This document shows, one piece after another, positions 1 through 11,567 of a stretch of DNA of 64,000 bases. Source of the DNA: Roseovarius sp. Pro17 (lineage in GTDB: Bacteria; Pseudomonadota; Alphaproteobacteria; Rhodobacterales; Rhodobacteraceae); NCBI RefSeq assembly GCF_035599575.1, contig NZ_CP141179.1, positions 2,480,001-2,544,000 of the forward strand. The letters run 5' to 3'. The notes below the pieces were generated by a model, which did not search any database, was not told the DNA's origin, and was given only the letters and a program-made list of their open reading frames with translations. The translations under genes and the position numbers were made by a program. Within the stretch, counting starts at the first letter, position 1; every line of letters starts with the position of its first letter.

Positions 1-55
1 GCCGTGCGCCCCACACCTTACCCGCCCTATGACAAGATCAGACCGAGACTCCCGG

Positions 56-826
56 TCAATCCCAAACCAATTTGTGAAAATCGAACCCATCTGTGAGCGC
101 CGGTTTGACCACCTGAAAGTAGGGTGACAGATCAAAATCGCGCGGTGCGAACAGGGAATGGTCGCGGATGTGGAATATTTCACGTTGTGCTGCGATATTC
201 GTGGCATCGTCGAAGGACACCTCCGGAAGGATGGGATAGCTGATCGATTGAAATGCCTGCGCGATCAATGAGGAACAGATCGCGCGTGTTGGATCGCCAG
301 ACCCAAAGGACAGCATTCTGCGCCGCCATCGCACAGGCAACGGCGGTGTCGGGAGAAAGTAGCGCAGCAAATCAAAGATGTTCCGCATGTCATAGCGCAG
401 GCCAAGCTTGCCTATCATGAAGGCGACCAGAGCAGCGCGTTCAGCGTCGCTCAGCGCACTAGCCCGGCATATTCGCAGATTAAATCCGTGGTAGTTCTCA
501 AGAGGCGAGGCAACACAGCCTTCGTGCATGTTCACTTCGACAAGGCGGGGGCGTTCCGAACCGTCCTTGGGTTCGGGAAGAGCGTCGCCGATGAACAGCG
601 CGGCATGTGACCAAGTGGATTGCGTCACATATTTGATAACGCCGGAAATCCGCTCGTTTCCCTCGACGAGCAAAACGTCACCAGCACGAAGTGTTTGGCA
701 CAGCTCGTCAAACTCGATATGTGCGAGCGGCTTGTATTTGGAGTGTTTCGCGCCAAGCTTCTCCGCCATCCTGTGACCGAGATTGCCAAGTAATTTATCG
801 CACGCTGTCTGCACTCTCCCCATCAT
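56..826 (-). CDS. YiiX/YebB-like permuted papain-fold amidase/peptidase
   Basis: A 256-residue protein resembling the YiiX/YebB (peptidase C92-type) circularly permuted NlpC/P60 families, which cleave amide bonds in cell-wall or lipid-linked substrates. Visible candidate catalytic residues are His74 (in WSHAALFIGD), Glu97 (in VEVNMHEG) and Cys184 (in RAICSSLIAQAF), in the permuted order expected for this fold. No signal peptide is obvious. The ATG at 826 was chosen over the upstream in-frame ATG at 889 because GGAGG (minus strand, 836-840) lies at good spacing. It is transcribed divergently from the DUF484-xerC pair. The substrate is unknown; the family call is an inference from motifs. Confidence 0.75.
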   Translation of the reverse strand: MMGRVQTACDKLLGNLGHRMAEKLGAKHSKYKPLAHIEFDELCQTLRAGDVLLVEGNERISGVIKYVTQSTWSHAALFIGDALPEPKDGSERPRLVEVNMHEGCVASPLENYHGFNLRICRASALSDAERAALVAFMIGKLGLRYDMRNIFDLLRYFLPTPPLPVRWRRRMLSFGSGDPTRAICSSLIAQAFQSISYPILPEVSFDDATNIAAQREIFHIRDHSLFAPRDFDLSPYFQVVKPALTDGFDFHKLVWD

Positions 827-1059
827 GATGCCTATCCTCCAACGATGGATGATAAGGAAATATGCCGGCAAGGCTACTGCGCCGTCCACCCAATTCGGTA
901 ACGCGCTGTCACGACATCGCGCGCTATTTGTCTGCCCTGAGTTTCGCAGATGCTGTCGCTGTACGCTTCGTCGATCAGAAATTCTACCCGCCTGCCCAAA
1001 TCAGATGAAGATTTCCCTGCAACCCCATGCTATGACCTTCAAAACCAAAAAAAACGAGC

Positions 1060-1770
1060 ATGAGCATGAGCAGCATACCCAAGATGGATGACCACCTGCG
1101 CGAGCGGATCATCAGTGAGCCCGACGTTATCCTAGAAGATCAAGACCTTATGCAGGCCCTGATCGCCGCAAACGAGCGGGCGATGGGCGGCAATATCGTC
1201 GATCTGCGCGGCATTGCGATGGACCGGCTAGAGGCGCGGCTGGACCGACTGGAGGATACGCATCGCAGCGTGATCGCCGCCGCGTATGATAATCTGGCCG
1301 GCACAAATCAGGTGCACCGCGCCATTCTTCGGATGCTGGACCCCACCGAATTCGAGGCGTTTCTGCGTGATCTGGGCGGCGAGGTGGCGGATATACTGCG
1401 CGTCGAGTCCGTGCGCCTGATCCTCGAATCGGTGCAGGATGAGGCCGATCCGGCGGTGCAGCGTCTGGGCGACGTTTTGTCCATCACGGAGCCGGGGTTC
1501 GTGTCGCGCTATATCGAAAACGGGCGCAGCGGCGAGCGGCAGGTGACTCTGCGCCAACTTAGCGGCGGCGCGGGCGCGCTGCATGGCGATGCGGCAGGCT
1601 TTATCCGCTCCGAAGCGTGTCTGAGGCTCAATTTCGGCGAAGGCCGCCTGCCCGGCATGTTGGTGCTGGGGGCCGAAGATCCGAACCAGTTCACTCCGCA
1701 GCAGGGTACCGATCTGCTGACCTTCTTTGCAGGCGTGTTCGAGAGGGCCATGCGCCGCTGGCTGTCATGA
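1060..1770 (+). CDS. DUF484 family protein, upstream of xerC
   Basis: About 236 residues matching the DUF484 family, GAF-like regulatory proteins of unknown role that commonly sit beside xerC. The N-terminal third is charged and helical (residues 40-75), followed by a GAF-like alpha/beta region with the typical closing pattern around FGEGRLPGMLVLGAEDPNQF and a C-terminal helix. The stop codon overlaps the xerC ATG by 4 bases (ATGA), implying translational coupling. The start is uncertain: ATGs at 1060, 1066 and 1084 are all in frame within a short GAGCAT repeat, and none has a clear Shine-Dalgarno sequence. Confidence 0.8.
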   Translation: MSMSSIPKMDDHLRERIISEPDVILEDQDLMQALIAANERAMGGNIVDLRGIAMDRLEARLDRLEDTHRSVIAAAYDNLAGTNQVHRAILRMLDPTEFEAFLRDLGGEVADILRVESVRLILESVQDEADPAVQRLGDVLSITEPGFVSRYIENGRSGERQVTLRQLSGGAGALHGDAAGFIRSEACLRLNFGEGRLPGMLVLGAEDPNQFTPQQGTDLLTFFAGVFERAMRRWLS

Positions 1771-2681
1771 TCTCGCCCGCCGCACGCGATGCGCTGTCGC
1801 TGTGGCTGGATCACCAGCGCGCGCTGCGCGGCGCGGCGGCAAACACCATCACGGCCTATGCGGGCGACGTCACGGAATTTCTGACCTTCATTACGCAGCA
1901 CAAGGGCGAGCCGCAGGGCCTGGGCGCGCTGGCCGATATCACGACCTCGGACATGCGTGCCTGGATGGCGCATACGCGCGGTCATGACGTCGGCGCGCGC
2001 AGCCTCGCGCGCAAACTATCAGCGGTCAAATCCTTCTACCGCTGGCTGGCCGAGCGTGAGGGATTCGAGCCCACCTCAGTCCTCGCCACCCGCAGTCCCA
2101 AGTTCCAGCGCAAGCTGCCCCGCCCGCTGAGCGTCGAGGCCGCTAAAAACGTGATTGATACCGCCGAGTTTCAGTCGCTCACCCCATGGATCGCCGCACG
2201 CGACCGAGCGGTAATAACTCTGCTCTACGGCTGTGGCCTGCGCATATCCGAGGCGCTGTCGCTGACTGGCGCCGACGCGCCCCTGCCCACCGCACTGCGC
2301 ATCACCGGCAAGGGCGGCAAGGAGCGGATGGTACCGGTTCTGCCCGCCGCGCGCGATGCCGTGGACGAATACACCCGCGCCTGCCCGCACCCTATTGTGG
2401 CAGACGGACCGCTGTTTATGGGCGCGCGCGGCGGCAAGCTATCCCCGCGCGTGGTGCAAAAAATGATGGAACAGGTTCGCGCGCAGTTGGGCCTGCCTGC
2501 CACCGCTACGCCCCACGCCATGCGCCACAGCTTTGCCACACATCTGCTGAACGCCGGGGGCGATTTGCGCGCGATACAAGAGCTGTTGGGTCACGCATCC
2601 CTGTCGACCACGCAGGCCTACACAGGCGTCGATACCGCCCGCCTGATGGAAGTCTATGCCCGCGCCCATCCCAAAGCCTGA
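1767..2681 (+). CDS. xerC: tyrosine recombinase XerC
   Basis: A 304-residue site-specific tyrosine recombinase that with XerD resolves chromosome dimers at dif during division. An N-terminal SAM-like core-binding domain (about 1-105) precedes the catalytic domain. The active-site set is complete: Arg159 (LLYGCGLRISEAL), a Lys near 182 (TGKGGKER), His250/Arg253 (HAMRHSFATHL), His276 (ELLGHASLSTT) and the nucleophile Tyr285. Length is normal for XerC. The gene starts inside the DUF484 stop codon, a common arrangement in alphaproteobacteria. This is the housekeeping recombinase, not part of the island further downstream. Confidence 0.95.
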   Translation: MISPAARDALSLWLDHQRALRGAAANTITAYAGDVTEFLTFITQHKGEPQGLGALADITTSDMRAWMAHTRGHDVGARSLARKLSAVKSFYRWLAEREGFEPTSVLATRSPKFQRKLPRPLSVEAAKNVIDTAEFQSLTPWIAARDRAVITLLYGCGLRISEALSLTGADAPLPTALRITGKGGKERMVPVLPAARDAVDEYTRACPHPIVADGPLFMGARGGKLSPRVVQKMMEQVRAQLGLPATATPHAMRHSFATHLLNAGGDLRAIQELLGHASLSTTQAYTGVDTARLMEVYARAHPKA

Positions 2682-2716
2682 TTGCCCGGCCCCGCCATTG
2701 CGCTTATAGGGACGCC

Positions 2717-3418
2717 ATGACACGCGAAATCAAAGCACTCTCCGTCCATTTTTTCACCGCGACCGGCATCGTTTTCGCCATGCTGGCCATGCTGGCCGCT
2801 GCGGATGAAGAATGGAGCCTTATGTTTGTCTGGCTGGTTGTCGCCTTCGCGGTCGACGGCGCGGACGGGCCACTGGCGCGTAAATATCACGTCGAGAAAT
2901 ATGCGCCGCGATTTGATGGCGTCCTTCTGGACATGATCATCGACTTCATCACCTACGCGTTCATTCCGGCCTTTGCCCTATTCAAATCGGGGCTACTGCC
3001 GGGCTGGACGGGCTGGGCGGCGATCATCCTGATCACCTTCGCCAGCGCGATGTATTTCTGCGACCGGGGCATGAAGACCGCCGACAAGTCGTTTCAGGGC
3101 TTTCCCGGAACATGGAACATGCTGGTGCTGGTCCTTTTCGCGACCGAGCCGCCCTTCTGGTTCACGCTGACGCTGGTGGCCGTGCTGGCTGTCGCGATGT
3201 TTTTGCCGTTGAAATTCGTGCATCCTGTGCGCACCAAACGCTGGCGCGCGATATCACTTCCGATGATTTTCGCCTGGACGTTCTTTGCCGGCTGGGCCGC
3301 CTGGGTCGATTTTCACCCCGAAAGCTGGGCGCATTGGGGGCTGGTGGTGACGTCGGTTTACCTGCTGGGTGCCGGAATCATGCAGCAAATCGTGCCGGAG
3401 CGTAAGGCAGACGTGTGA
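2717..3418 (+). CDS. pcs: phosphatidylcholine synthase (CDP-choline pathway)
   Basis: A 233-residue integral membrane CDP-alcohol phosphatidyltransferase that condenses choline with CDP-diacylglycerol to give phosphatidylcholine, a pathway typical of alphaproteobacteria. The family signature is visible at residues 55-90: DGADGPLARKY followed by RFDGVLLDMIIDF, which supplies the metal-binding aspartates. Several hydrophobic helices follow, with the Pcs-type stretch FCDRGMKTADKSFQGFPGTWN in the middle. The start at 2717 lies 35 bases after xerC. A short perfect hairpin (GCTGATC, loop CGTA, GATCAGC, 3430-3447) follows the stop and may be a weak terminator, although no T-run follows it. Confidence 0.92.
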   Translation: MTREIKALSVHFFTATGIVFAMLAMLAAADEEWSLMFVWLVVAFAVDGADGPLARKYHVEKYAPRFDGVLLDMIIDFITYAFIPAFALFKSGLLPGWTGWAAIILITFASAMYFCDRGMKTADKSFQGFPGTWNMLVLVLFATEPPFWFTLTLVAVLAVAMFLPLKFVHPVRTKRWRAISLPMIFAWTFFAGWAAWVDFHPESWAHWGLVVTSVYLLGAGIMQQIVPERKADV

Positions 3419-3479
3419 GGGGACGCCCGGCTGATCCGTAGATCAGCTATGCGGGACTGAACTGTCATTAGCTGAAATC

Positions 3480-3507
3480 TTGTGTTGGCGTTGCCGTCTT
3501 CTATAAT
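3480..3507 (+). promoter_or_regulatory. predicted sigma70-type promoter of the sulfotransferase-like gene
   Basis: A perfect TATAAT at 3502-3507 lies 16 bases after TTGTGT (3480-3485) and 24 bases before the ATG at 3532. The -10 match is unusually good for this GC-rich window. The -35 match is weak, so the assignment is tentative. Confidence 0.45.
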
Positions 3508-3531
3508 GATTGTGTGAATGGGGGACGGCAC

Positions 3532-4221
3532 ATGACCTTAAAGGTGATTGGCGCTGGGTTCGGGCGCACAGGCACGGCTTCTTTGAAAGTTGCGCTTGAA
3601 GCGCTGTTTAAGGCACCCTGCTATCACATGAGCGAAGTCCTCGGAAATGCCGGGCATATTGATCAATGGCTCGATGCGGCGACCGGAAAACCCGACTGGA
3701 ACTCGATATTCGGAAACTATGTGGCAACCGTCGATTTTCCAGCGGCGAACTATTGGCGAGAGCTGGCGGACGCGTATCCCCAAGCGAAAATCATTCTTTC
3801 TGTTCGTGATGCTGATAGTTGGTTTCAGTCCACCCAGAAGACGATCTTCAGCAAATCTCTTCAGACGCTCTATGCGGGAACAAAATGGGGCAGGATGATC
3901 AAGGCCACGATTGATGATCGCCTTGGGTGTGACATCAATGATGGGGACGCTGCTATTGCCGCATTCCATGCACATAATGCGCGTGTAACGGACGCTTTTG
4001 GTCCGGAGCGTTTGCTCACGTTCGAAGCCAAAGATGGCTGGGCGCCGCTATGCCAGTTTCTGGATATGCCAGTACCCGATGAGGCCTTTCCACACATCAA
4101 CTCCAAAGAAGAGTTTGATGGAGTACTGGAACTGTTGAATTCGCCAACAGGTGCCCAGGCTATGAACGGGGACGGCATGGGCACTGATTCCGCACATGAC
4201 GATTTCTTCGACAAAACGTAG
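3532..4221 (+). CDS. sulfotransferase family protein
   Basis: A 229-residue P-loop protein of the sulfotransferase superfamily (the short soluble type often annotated only as sulfotransferase family). The N-terminal VIGAGFGRTGTASLKVALE holds the 5'-phosphosulfate-binding loop for PAPS. IILSVRDADSWFQST (about residues 88-102) matches the 3'-phosphate-binding strand with its Arg and Ser. The acceptor is unknown. ATG 3532 is preferred over the upstream in-frame ATG because GGGGGAC precedes it. Base composition is visibly more AT-rich than flanking pcs and trpA, and it has its own TATAAT promoter, so it may be a later acquisition. Confidence 0.7.
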   Translation: MTLKVIGAGFGRTGTASLKVALEALFKAPCYHMSEVLGNAGHIDQWLDAATGKPDWNSIFGNYVATVDFPAANYWRELADAYPQAKIILSVRDADSWFQSTQKTIFSKSLQTLYAGTKWGRMIKATIDDRLGCDINDGDAAIAAFHAHNARVTDAFGPERLLTFEAKDGWAPLCQFLDMPVPDEAFPHINSKEEFDGVLELLNSPTGAQAMNGDGMGTDSAHDDFFDKT

Positions 4222-4259
4222 CTTCCGGCGCTATTTTTTAAGGTTTTGTCTATCTCGCC

Positions 4260-4715
4260 CTAGATCAACAGCCCACCTGCCCCCTCATGCCGCAGCAGCC
4301 AAACCTTCGTCTCGACCCCGCCCTTGCCGGAAAATCCGCCAAGACCGCTGGTGCCCAGCACCCTGTGACATGGGATGATAATTGGGATTGGATTGCCGCC
4401 GCAGCCGGTGCCGATAGCCTGCGCTGGCACCTTCAGCGTGCGTGCCAAGTCGCCGTAGCTGCGCGTTTCACCGTGCGGAATGGCCGCGATGGCATCGCAG
4501 ACCTGTCGCTGAAAATCGGTGCCGCGTATGCGGACGGGCAGATCGAACTGTGTTAATTCGCCTGCGAAATACGCGCTGAGTTGCTCGAGCGCGCGGCGCA
4601 GCAATGGCGTATCGTCCGGCATGAACGCGTCGTGCCAATCAAGCGCGGTGATCGCGCCATTTTCCTCGGTGACGCACAGCGGCCCCAAAGGCGTGTTGAG
4701 GGACGCGCTGAGCAT
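4260..4715 (-). CDS. ogt: methylated-DNA--protein-cysteine methyltransferase (Ogt/Ada type)
   Basis: A 151-residue suicide repair protein that transfers the methyl group from O6-methylguanine in DNA to its own cysteine. The active-site motif PCHRV is present with Cys116 (IIIPCHRVLG). The DNA-binding wing pattern TDFQRQVCDAIAAIPHGETRSYGDLA precedes it as helix-turn-helix, and the C-terminal FSGKGGVETKVWLLRHEG closure is normal. The start at 4715 lies one base after the trpA stop (TGA-A-ATG on the minus strand), so translation is probably coupled to trpA. No Ada-type N-terminal zinc domain is present. Confidence 0.9.
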   Translation of the reverse strand: MLSASLNTPLGPLCVTEENGAITALDWHDAFMPDDTPLLRRALEQLSAYFAGELTQFDLPVRIRGTDFQRQVCDAIAAIPHGETRSYGDLARTLKVPAQAIGTGCGGNPIPIIIPCHRVLGTSGLGGFSGKGGVETKVWLLRHEGAGGLLI

Positions 4716-4716
4716 T

Positions 4717-5508
4717 TCAGGCTGAGTGCGCGCCGTCGGCCAATCCTTTGACAAACTCCAGCACCTTTGTCGGGTTGTCGCCTGCTGCCAGCTTGCTGAC
4801 GATGGCCGATCCGACAACCGCGCCATCTGCGACCGACGCGATGGCCCTGGACGTCTCGGGCGTGCGAATACCAAAGCCGACGATCACGGGCAGATCGGTC
4901 TGCGCCTTGATGCGTGCCACCTCAGGCGCGACATCGCCCGCCTCGGCCGCTGCCGCACCGGTAATGCCGGTGATCGAGACATAGTAGACGAAGCCCGACG
5001 TGTTTTGCAGCACCTTCGGCAGTCGCTTGTCATCGGTCGTAGGGGTGGCGAGGCGGATGAAATTGAGGCCCGCTGCCTGCGCCGGGATGCACAGCTCTTC
5101 GTCCTCCTCCGGTGGCAGATCGACGACGATCAGACCGTCGATACCCGCCTCCTTGGCATCAATCAGGAATTGCGGGACACCATGATTGTGGATCGGATTG
5201 TAATACCCCATCAACACGATGGGCGTCGTATCGTCGTCCTTGCGAAACTCTCGCGCCAGTTTCAGCGTGCGCTTTAGCGTCATACCCGCCTTGAGCGCGC
5301 GTTGCCCGGCCAACTGGATCGTTTCGCCATCAGCCATCGGATCGGTAAAGGGCAAGCCCAGCTCGATGATGTCGACACCGGCGGCAGGCATCCCCCTGAC
5401 CACCTCCAGAGAGGTGTCGAAATCCGGGTCGCCAGCCATAACGTAGGCCACGAACGCCTTTTTCCCGGCGGCTTTCAACTCGGCGAATTTGGCGTCGATA
5501 CGGCTCAT
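4717..5508 (-). CDS. trpA: tryptophan synthase alpha chain
   Basis: A 263-residue TIM-barrel subunit that cleaves indole-3-glycerol phosphate to indole, which passes to TrpB. Catalytic Glu is in the motif [17 protein letters not shown] (about residue 50) and catalytic Asp follows in PMADG. The phosphate-binding segments [10 protein letters not shown] and VGFGIRTPE are intact. ATG 5508 has AGGGGA upstream on the minus strand. trpB and trpF, often adjacent, are not in the window. It is followed by ogt after a single base and is divergent from the PhzF homologue. Confidence 0.96.
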   Translation of the reverse strand: MSRIDAKFAELKAAGKKAFVAYVMAGDPDFDTSLEVVRGMPAAGVDIIELGLPFTDPMADGETIQLAGQRALKAGMTLKRTLKLAREFRKDDDTTPIVLMGYYNPIHNHGVPQFLIDAKEAGIDGLIVVDLPPEEDEELCIPAQAAGLNFIRLATPTTDDKRLPKVLQNTSGFVYYVSITGITGAAAAEAGDVAPEVARIKAQTDLPVIVGFGIRTPETSRAIASVADGAVVGSAIVSKLAAGDNPTKVLEFVKGLADGAHSA

Positions 5509-5672
5509 GATGGTCCCCTTTGGTGTTGCTCTTCCTTTGCGGCTTTGCGCGGCAAAAATCAATGGTCACGGCGCGATTTTCCGCCCACGCGCGATGGGGG
5601 CGATCACAAATAGGAATTTGCGCGGATGGTTGGCGGCGATCATGCTGTCTAGGCCAGCCACAGGAGAGTCTA

Positions 5673-6500
5673 ATGACCATTCAAAAACTCGCAGCCTTCA
5701 CCCTAGACGGCGTTGGCGGCAATCCTGCCGGCGTCATGTTGACCGATACCCTTCCGCCCAAAGCCGAGATGCAGAGGATCGCGGCCGAGGTCGGATTCTC
5801 CGAGACCGCCTTTGCGGCCCCTAACACCGGCGGCTTTCGTGTCAGATACTTCGCGCCTCATGGCGAAGTACCATTCTGCGGCCATGCCACCATCGCGCTG
5901 GGGGCAGCACTTGGTGAGGCCCACGGGCCGGGCCGCCATGCGCTTACGCTGAACCACGCCGCGATCACGGTCGAGGCCTACGAGGAAGGCGGCATATGGG
6001 GCGCGCGCCTGACCTCGCCGGGCACATCCCATCGCGCAGTGCCGCAGGATGTGCTGGCCGCCACGTTGACGCTGTTTGGTCTGAAAGACTCCGATCTGGC
6101 AGCAGATCTGCCACCCGCGCTGGTGAATGGTGGGGCCGAACACCTGCTATTGCCTCTCGCGCGGGCGCAGTTACTGCGGGACATGAAGTATGATTTCGAC
6201 GCTGGCGCCGCGTTCATGCAGGCTCATGATCTGGTCACAATCAACCTGATCTGGCGCGAGCGCGCGAACCTCATCCATGCTAGAAACGCCTTCGCCGGAC
6301 ACGGCGTTTACGAGGATCCGGCGACCGGCGCGGCGGCGGCGGCGCTTGCGGGGTATCTGCGGGACACCGGCGTGCATGCAGGGCCATTCGAGTTAATTCA
6401 AGGCGTTGACATGGGCGTACCCTCGCGCCTGAGGGTTGCGGCGCAAGAGGGCCGCGCCGCACCGGTCGAGGTTGCCGGGCTGACGCGGCTGCTGGACTGA
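5673..6500 (+). CDS. PhzF family isomerase/epimerase
   Basis: A 275-residue member of the PhzF/diaminopimelate-epimerase fold family. Hallmarks are GGNPAGVML near the N-terminus, the catalytic Glu in GFSETAFA (about residue 45), the [10 protein letters not shown] motif (about 73) and the second-half motif [17 protein letters not shown] (about 210-226). These proteins isomerise small carboxylates. No phenazine genes are nearby, so this is a lone PhzF-like protein of unknown substrate. The ATG at 5673 has AGGAGA just upstream; the longer upstream open frame has no support. Confidence 0.85.
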   Translation: MTIQKLAAFTLDGVGGNPAGVMLTDTLPPKAEMQRIAAEVGFSETAFAAPNTGGFRVRYFAPHGEVPFCGHATIALGAALGEAHGPGRHALTLNHAAITVEAYEEGGIWGARLTSPGTSHRAVPQDVLAATLTLFGLKDSDLAADLPPALVNGGAEHLLLPLARAQLLRDMKYDFDAGAAFMQAHDLVTINLIWRERANLIHARNAFAGHGVYEDPATGAAAAALAGYLRDTGVHAGPFELIQGVDMGVPSRLRVAAQEGRAAPVEVAGLTRLLD

Positions 6501-6569
6501 CGGCAAACCGCCTTGCGTGCAGCCCTCAAGCGGCCTAGATACGGCGCTGCTATCAAAAGGAGCGGCGTC

Positions 6570-7667
6570 ATGGGTTTCAAAATGGGTATCGTCGGGCTGC
6601 CGAATGTCGGCAAGTCCACACTCTTCAACGCATTGACGCGCACCGCTGCCGCGCAGGCCGCCAACTTCCCCTTCTGCACGATCGAACCGAATGTCGGTGA
6701 TGTGGCCGTACCTGATCCGCGGCTGGACAAGCTGGCGGGGATCGCGGGCAGCAAGCAGACCATCCCCACGCGCATGACCTTTGTGGATATCGCGGGCCTC
6801 GTCAAAGGGGCCAGCAAGGGCGAGGGTTTGGGCAACCAGTTCCTCGCCAACATCCGCGAGGTGGACGCCATCGCCCACGTGCTGCGCTGCTTTGAGGACG
6901 GTGATGTCACTCATGTCGAGAACCGCATCGATCCGGTGGCCGACGCCGAGACGGTCGAGACCGAGTTGATGCTGGCCGATATCGAGAGCATCGAAAAGCG
7001 GATGCAGAACATCACCCGCAAGGTGCGTGGCGGCGACAAGGAGGCAATCCAGCAGGAACGCCTGCTGAAGGCCGCTATGGCCGCGCTGGAGCAGGGGCGC
7101 CCTGCCCGCACGGTTGAGGTCGACGACGAGGATCGCCGCGCATGGAAGCTGCTGCAACTCTTGACGACCAAGCCGGTTCTTTATGTCTGCAACGTTGGGG
7201 AATCCGACGCTGCCGAGGGGAATGCCCTGTCGGCCAAAGTCGCCGAAATGGCCGCCGCCGAGGGCAATTCGGCTGTCGTCATCAGCGCCCAGATCGAAGA
7301 GGAAATCAGCCAGCTTGACGCGGACGAGGCCGAGATGTTCCTGACCGAAATGGGTCTGGACGAGGCCGGACTGTCGCGCCTGATCAAGGCGGGTTACGAA
7401 TTGCTGCACCTTGAGACCTACTTTACCGTCGGCCCCAAGGAGGCGCGCGCTTGGACGATCCGCGCCGGCACCTCCGCGCCCAAGGCCGCTGGCGTGATCC
7501 ATGGCGATTTCGAGCGTGGATTCATCCGTGCCGAAACCATCGCCTATGACGATTTCACCTCGCTGGGAGGTGAGCAGGCAGCCAAGGAAGCAGGCAAGAT
7601 GCGCGCCGAGGGCAAATCCTATATCGTCAAAGACGGTGACGTGCTGCATTTTCTGTTCAACACCTAA
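6570..7667 (+). CDS. ychF: redox-regulated ATPase YchF (Obg-like)
   Basis: A 365-residue cytosolic P-loop ATPase of the Obg-like YchF/OLA1 family, which associates with ribosomes and modulates stress responses. It shows G1 [14 protein letters not shown] (residues 8-21), the Switch II region [21 protein letters not shown], the NNVGE-like base-recognition stretch (VCNVGESD), a central coiled coil with [13 protein letters not shown], and a C-terminal TGS domain ending [24 protein letters not shown]. AAGGAG lies at 6558-6563 before ATG 6570. Length is normal. Confidence 0.96.
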   Translation: MGFKMGIVGLPNVGKSTLFNALTRTAAAQAANFPFCTIEPNVGDVAVPDPRLDKLAGIAGSKQTIPTRMTFVDIAGLVKGASKGEGLGNQFLANIREVDAIAHVLRCFEDGDVTHVENRIDPVADAETVETELMLADIESIEKRMQNITRKVRGGDKEAIQQERLLKAAMAALEQGRPARTVEVDDEDRRAWKLLQLLTTKPVLYVCNVGESDAAEGNALSAKVAEMAAAEGNSAVVISAQIEEEISQLDADEAEMFLTEMGLDEAGLSRLIKAGYELLHLETYFTVGPKEARAWTIRAGTSAPKAAGVIHGDFERGFIRAETIAYDDFTSLGGEQAAKEAGKMRAEGKSYIVKDGDVLHFLFNT

Positions 7668-7771
7668 GGCACGCCGTGCAACGGTTGGACGTCAAGTGAT
7701 CGTCAACCCGGTCGAGCAGATTTCGCAACCACAGCCGGATAGTCCTGCACCGGCGCTTTCGAGGCCCGCAC

Positions 7772-9972
<2,201 letters not shown>

Positions 9973-9973
9973 C

Positions 9974-10660
9974 TTAATACTGCGCCTCGCGCTGGCAGGT
10001 GATAGCCATTTCGGCAACCGAAGCGGTGTTGGGCAGATCTAGCGCCAGTTGGACCATGCGGGCGATATCGCCCGGTTGGGTCATCTCGTCGGGCGGGAAA
10101 TCGGTGATTGCCGCGGCCATGTCGGTATTGACGTAGCTGGGGCAGATCGCCGTCGCGCGAATGCCCTGATCCCAGCCTTTTTGCCGAATGCCGTGGGTCA
10201 GTGCCACGGCGGCGAATTTAGACATAGAATAGGCACCGCTGGCCGCCGACGCGACACGCTTGCCCGACAAAGACGCCAGCATGACGACGCGCCCCTGCCC
10301 CGACGCGCTCAGCGTATCCCACGCCGCACGCACGAGGCGGCGGGGCGACTTCACGTTGACCTCCAGCATCGCGTCCAGCGCATCGTCACTGACGTCGATG
10401 ACGTCATCCATCTCGATGATGCCAGCGCAGCAAATCATCGCGTCAATGCGACCATAACGCTCTAACGCGGCCTTCACCCAGCGCTCTTCGCCCTGCGTGG
10501 TTGCGTCGAATTCCGCGACATGATGCGCGTCCCAGTGCGGGCTAGCATCCTCGGGACGCCGCAATCCCAGCGACAGGCGCCAGCCTGTATCCGCCAGCAG
10601 CGTGGCCACGTCGGCGCCGATCCCGCGACTGGCCCCGGATATGAGCGCTACCTTTTCCAT
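9974..10660 (-). CDS. short-chain dehydrogenase/reductase
   Basis: A 228-residue classical SDR with the cofactor-binding SGASRGIG motif at residues 8-15, the CCAG motif in the NNAG position (MICCAGIIEMDD), Ser in MLASLSGKR and the catalytic YSMSK. An aspartate-free loop after beta-2 (LGLRRPED) suggests NADP(H) preference, which is an inference. The substrate is unknown. It converges with aatA, with a single intervening base, and lies just upstream of tRNA-Ser on the other strand. Confidence 0.85.
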   Translation of the reverse strand: MEKVALISGASRGIGADVATLLADTGWRLSLGLRRPEDASPHWDAHHVAEFDATTQGEERWVKAALERYGRIDAMICCAGIIEMDDVIDVSDDALDAMLEVNVKSPRRLVRAAWDTLSASGQGRVVMLASLSGKRVASAASGAYSMSKFAAVALTHGIRQKGWDQGIRATAICPSYVNTDMAAAITDFPPDEMTQPGDIARMVQLALDLPNTASVAEMAITCQREAQY

Positions 10661-10819
10661 TCAATCGTCTCCGGTTCGCTGAGCAACATGCTGGTGTCGA
10701 TTTCGATGAGTAGACGCCATAAATTATTGCCACGTGGTAGCGCTGAATCATGATCAATTGGCCAAACCATGTAAATATGGAGAGTGTCCGAAGTGTTCTC
10801 ACTTTCCTTCATTTTCGCC

Positions 10820-10847
10820 TTGTTTCTATGTTGCTACGTCGCTAAAC
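10820..10847 (+). promoter_or_regulatory. predicted promoter of tRNA-Ser
   Basis: TTGTTT at 10820-10825 and CTAAAC at 10842-10847 are separated by 16 bases and place a transcription start a few bases before the tRNA 5' end at 10856. Matches are partial, but the position is right. Confidence 0.4.
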
Positions 10848-10855
10848 GCGTCGGT

Positions 10856-10945
10856 GGAGATGTGGCCGAGTGGTCGAAGGCGCTCCCCTGCTAAGGGAGT
10901 AGGCCCGGAAGGGTCTCGTGGGTTCGAATCCCATCGTCTCCGCCA
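10856..10945 (+). tRNA. tRNA-Ser (anticodon GCU)
   Basis: A complete 90-base class II tRNA. The acceptor stem GGAGATG (10856-10862) pairs with CGTCTCC (10935-10941), followed by discriminator G and an encoded CCA. The anticodon stem CTCCC/GGGAG flanks the loop CTGCTAA, giving anticodon GCT (10890-10892) for AGC/AGU codons. The long variable arm (TAGGCCCGGAAGGGTCTC region) is typical of serine tRNAs, and the T-loop GGTTCGAATCC is canonical. Its 3' end is the integration site of the adjacent island. Confidence 0.97.
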
Positions 10946-10946
10946 C
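10929..10946 (+). repeat. attL: 3' end of tRNA-Ser, left copy of 18-bp direct repeat
   Basis: TCCCATCGTCTCCGCCAC spans the T-arm end, acceptor stem and CCA of tRNA-Ser. The same 18 bases recur exactly at 15781-15798, as expected when a tyrosine integrase inserts an element into a tRNA 3' end and restores the gene. Confidence 0.85.
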
Positions 10947-11020
10947 CCATCCTTATTGCCTTTTTCCTCAATATATTAGATACTTGGAGTATCTTACGGA
11001 GGATACTTTGGAGGATAAAG

Positions 11021-11494
11021 GTGCCGAGCTACCCCGCTACATCCTTGGCTTTGAACAAGGGCAAATACTACGTTCTTCTGACGATCCCGCCTGAGTTGCG
11101 GGAGTTCCTTAGTGGGCGAAAGCAACTCAAGCGATCCACTGGAACCAGAGACCTGCAGGATGCGAAGCGCAGGCAACACAAAATCTCTGCTGATCTTTTT
11201 GCGCAACTTGACGCCTGCAAACCCGATCTAAGGGACGTGATCAGTGATCTACTTGGGTGGATTGGCGATGCTGACGAGATTCAACGTATGGACGACAACG
11301 GCGATCTAGAAGGGCTGATCCAGTACCATAAATATCTAGAGTACGGGGACGATGCCGAAGAGGACGGCCTGATCGACTTGGTCAACGATAACGGCGCAAA
11401 GGCACTTCAAGTGTACCGTGAATGGAGGGCCAATGCGAACCAAGGCTCTGTCTCGTTGGGTGCTGTTTTCCTGTCTGTAGCTGCAGAAGAATAC
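11021..11494 (+). pseudogene. tyrosine integrase N-terminal fragment (DUF6538-like), cut by IS
   Basis: A GTG start preceded by GGAGGATAAAG begins a frame whose first 100 residues (MPSYPATSLALNKGKYYVLL, then LREFLSGRKQLKRSTGT) look like the DUF6538-type DNA-binding head of tRNA-targeting phage-like integrases. The frame is native only to about residue 158 (LSVAAEEY), where the IS begins at 11495; it then reads 23 foreign codons to a stop at 11563. No catalytic domain with Arg-His-Arg-Tyr is found on the other side of the IS, so the rest has been deleted and the gene is inactive. Confidence 0.75.
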
Positions 11495-11520
11495 TGTCCG
11501 TCGTCAAATAAAATGGGACA
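11495..11520. repeat. IS terminal inverted repeat, left
   Basis: Pairs with 12979-13004 in inverted orientation. Matching blocks are TGTC, G, CGTCA and TGGGACA over 26 positions, with about nine mismatches concentrated in the centre. Confidence 0.8.
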
Positions 11521-11567
11521 TCAGAGCGGCTTGAGCATTGGAGGCTCTGGCTCGTTCGTGTGATTGA

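Noticed and set aside
2186..2716. Upstream extension of the pcs frame into xerC
   Set aside because: It reads xerC in a wrong frame; the Pcs protein begins naturally at ATG 2717.
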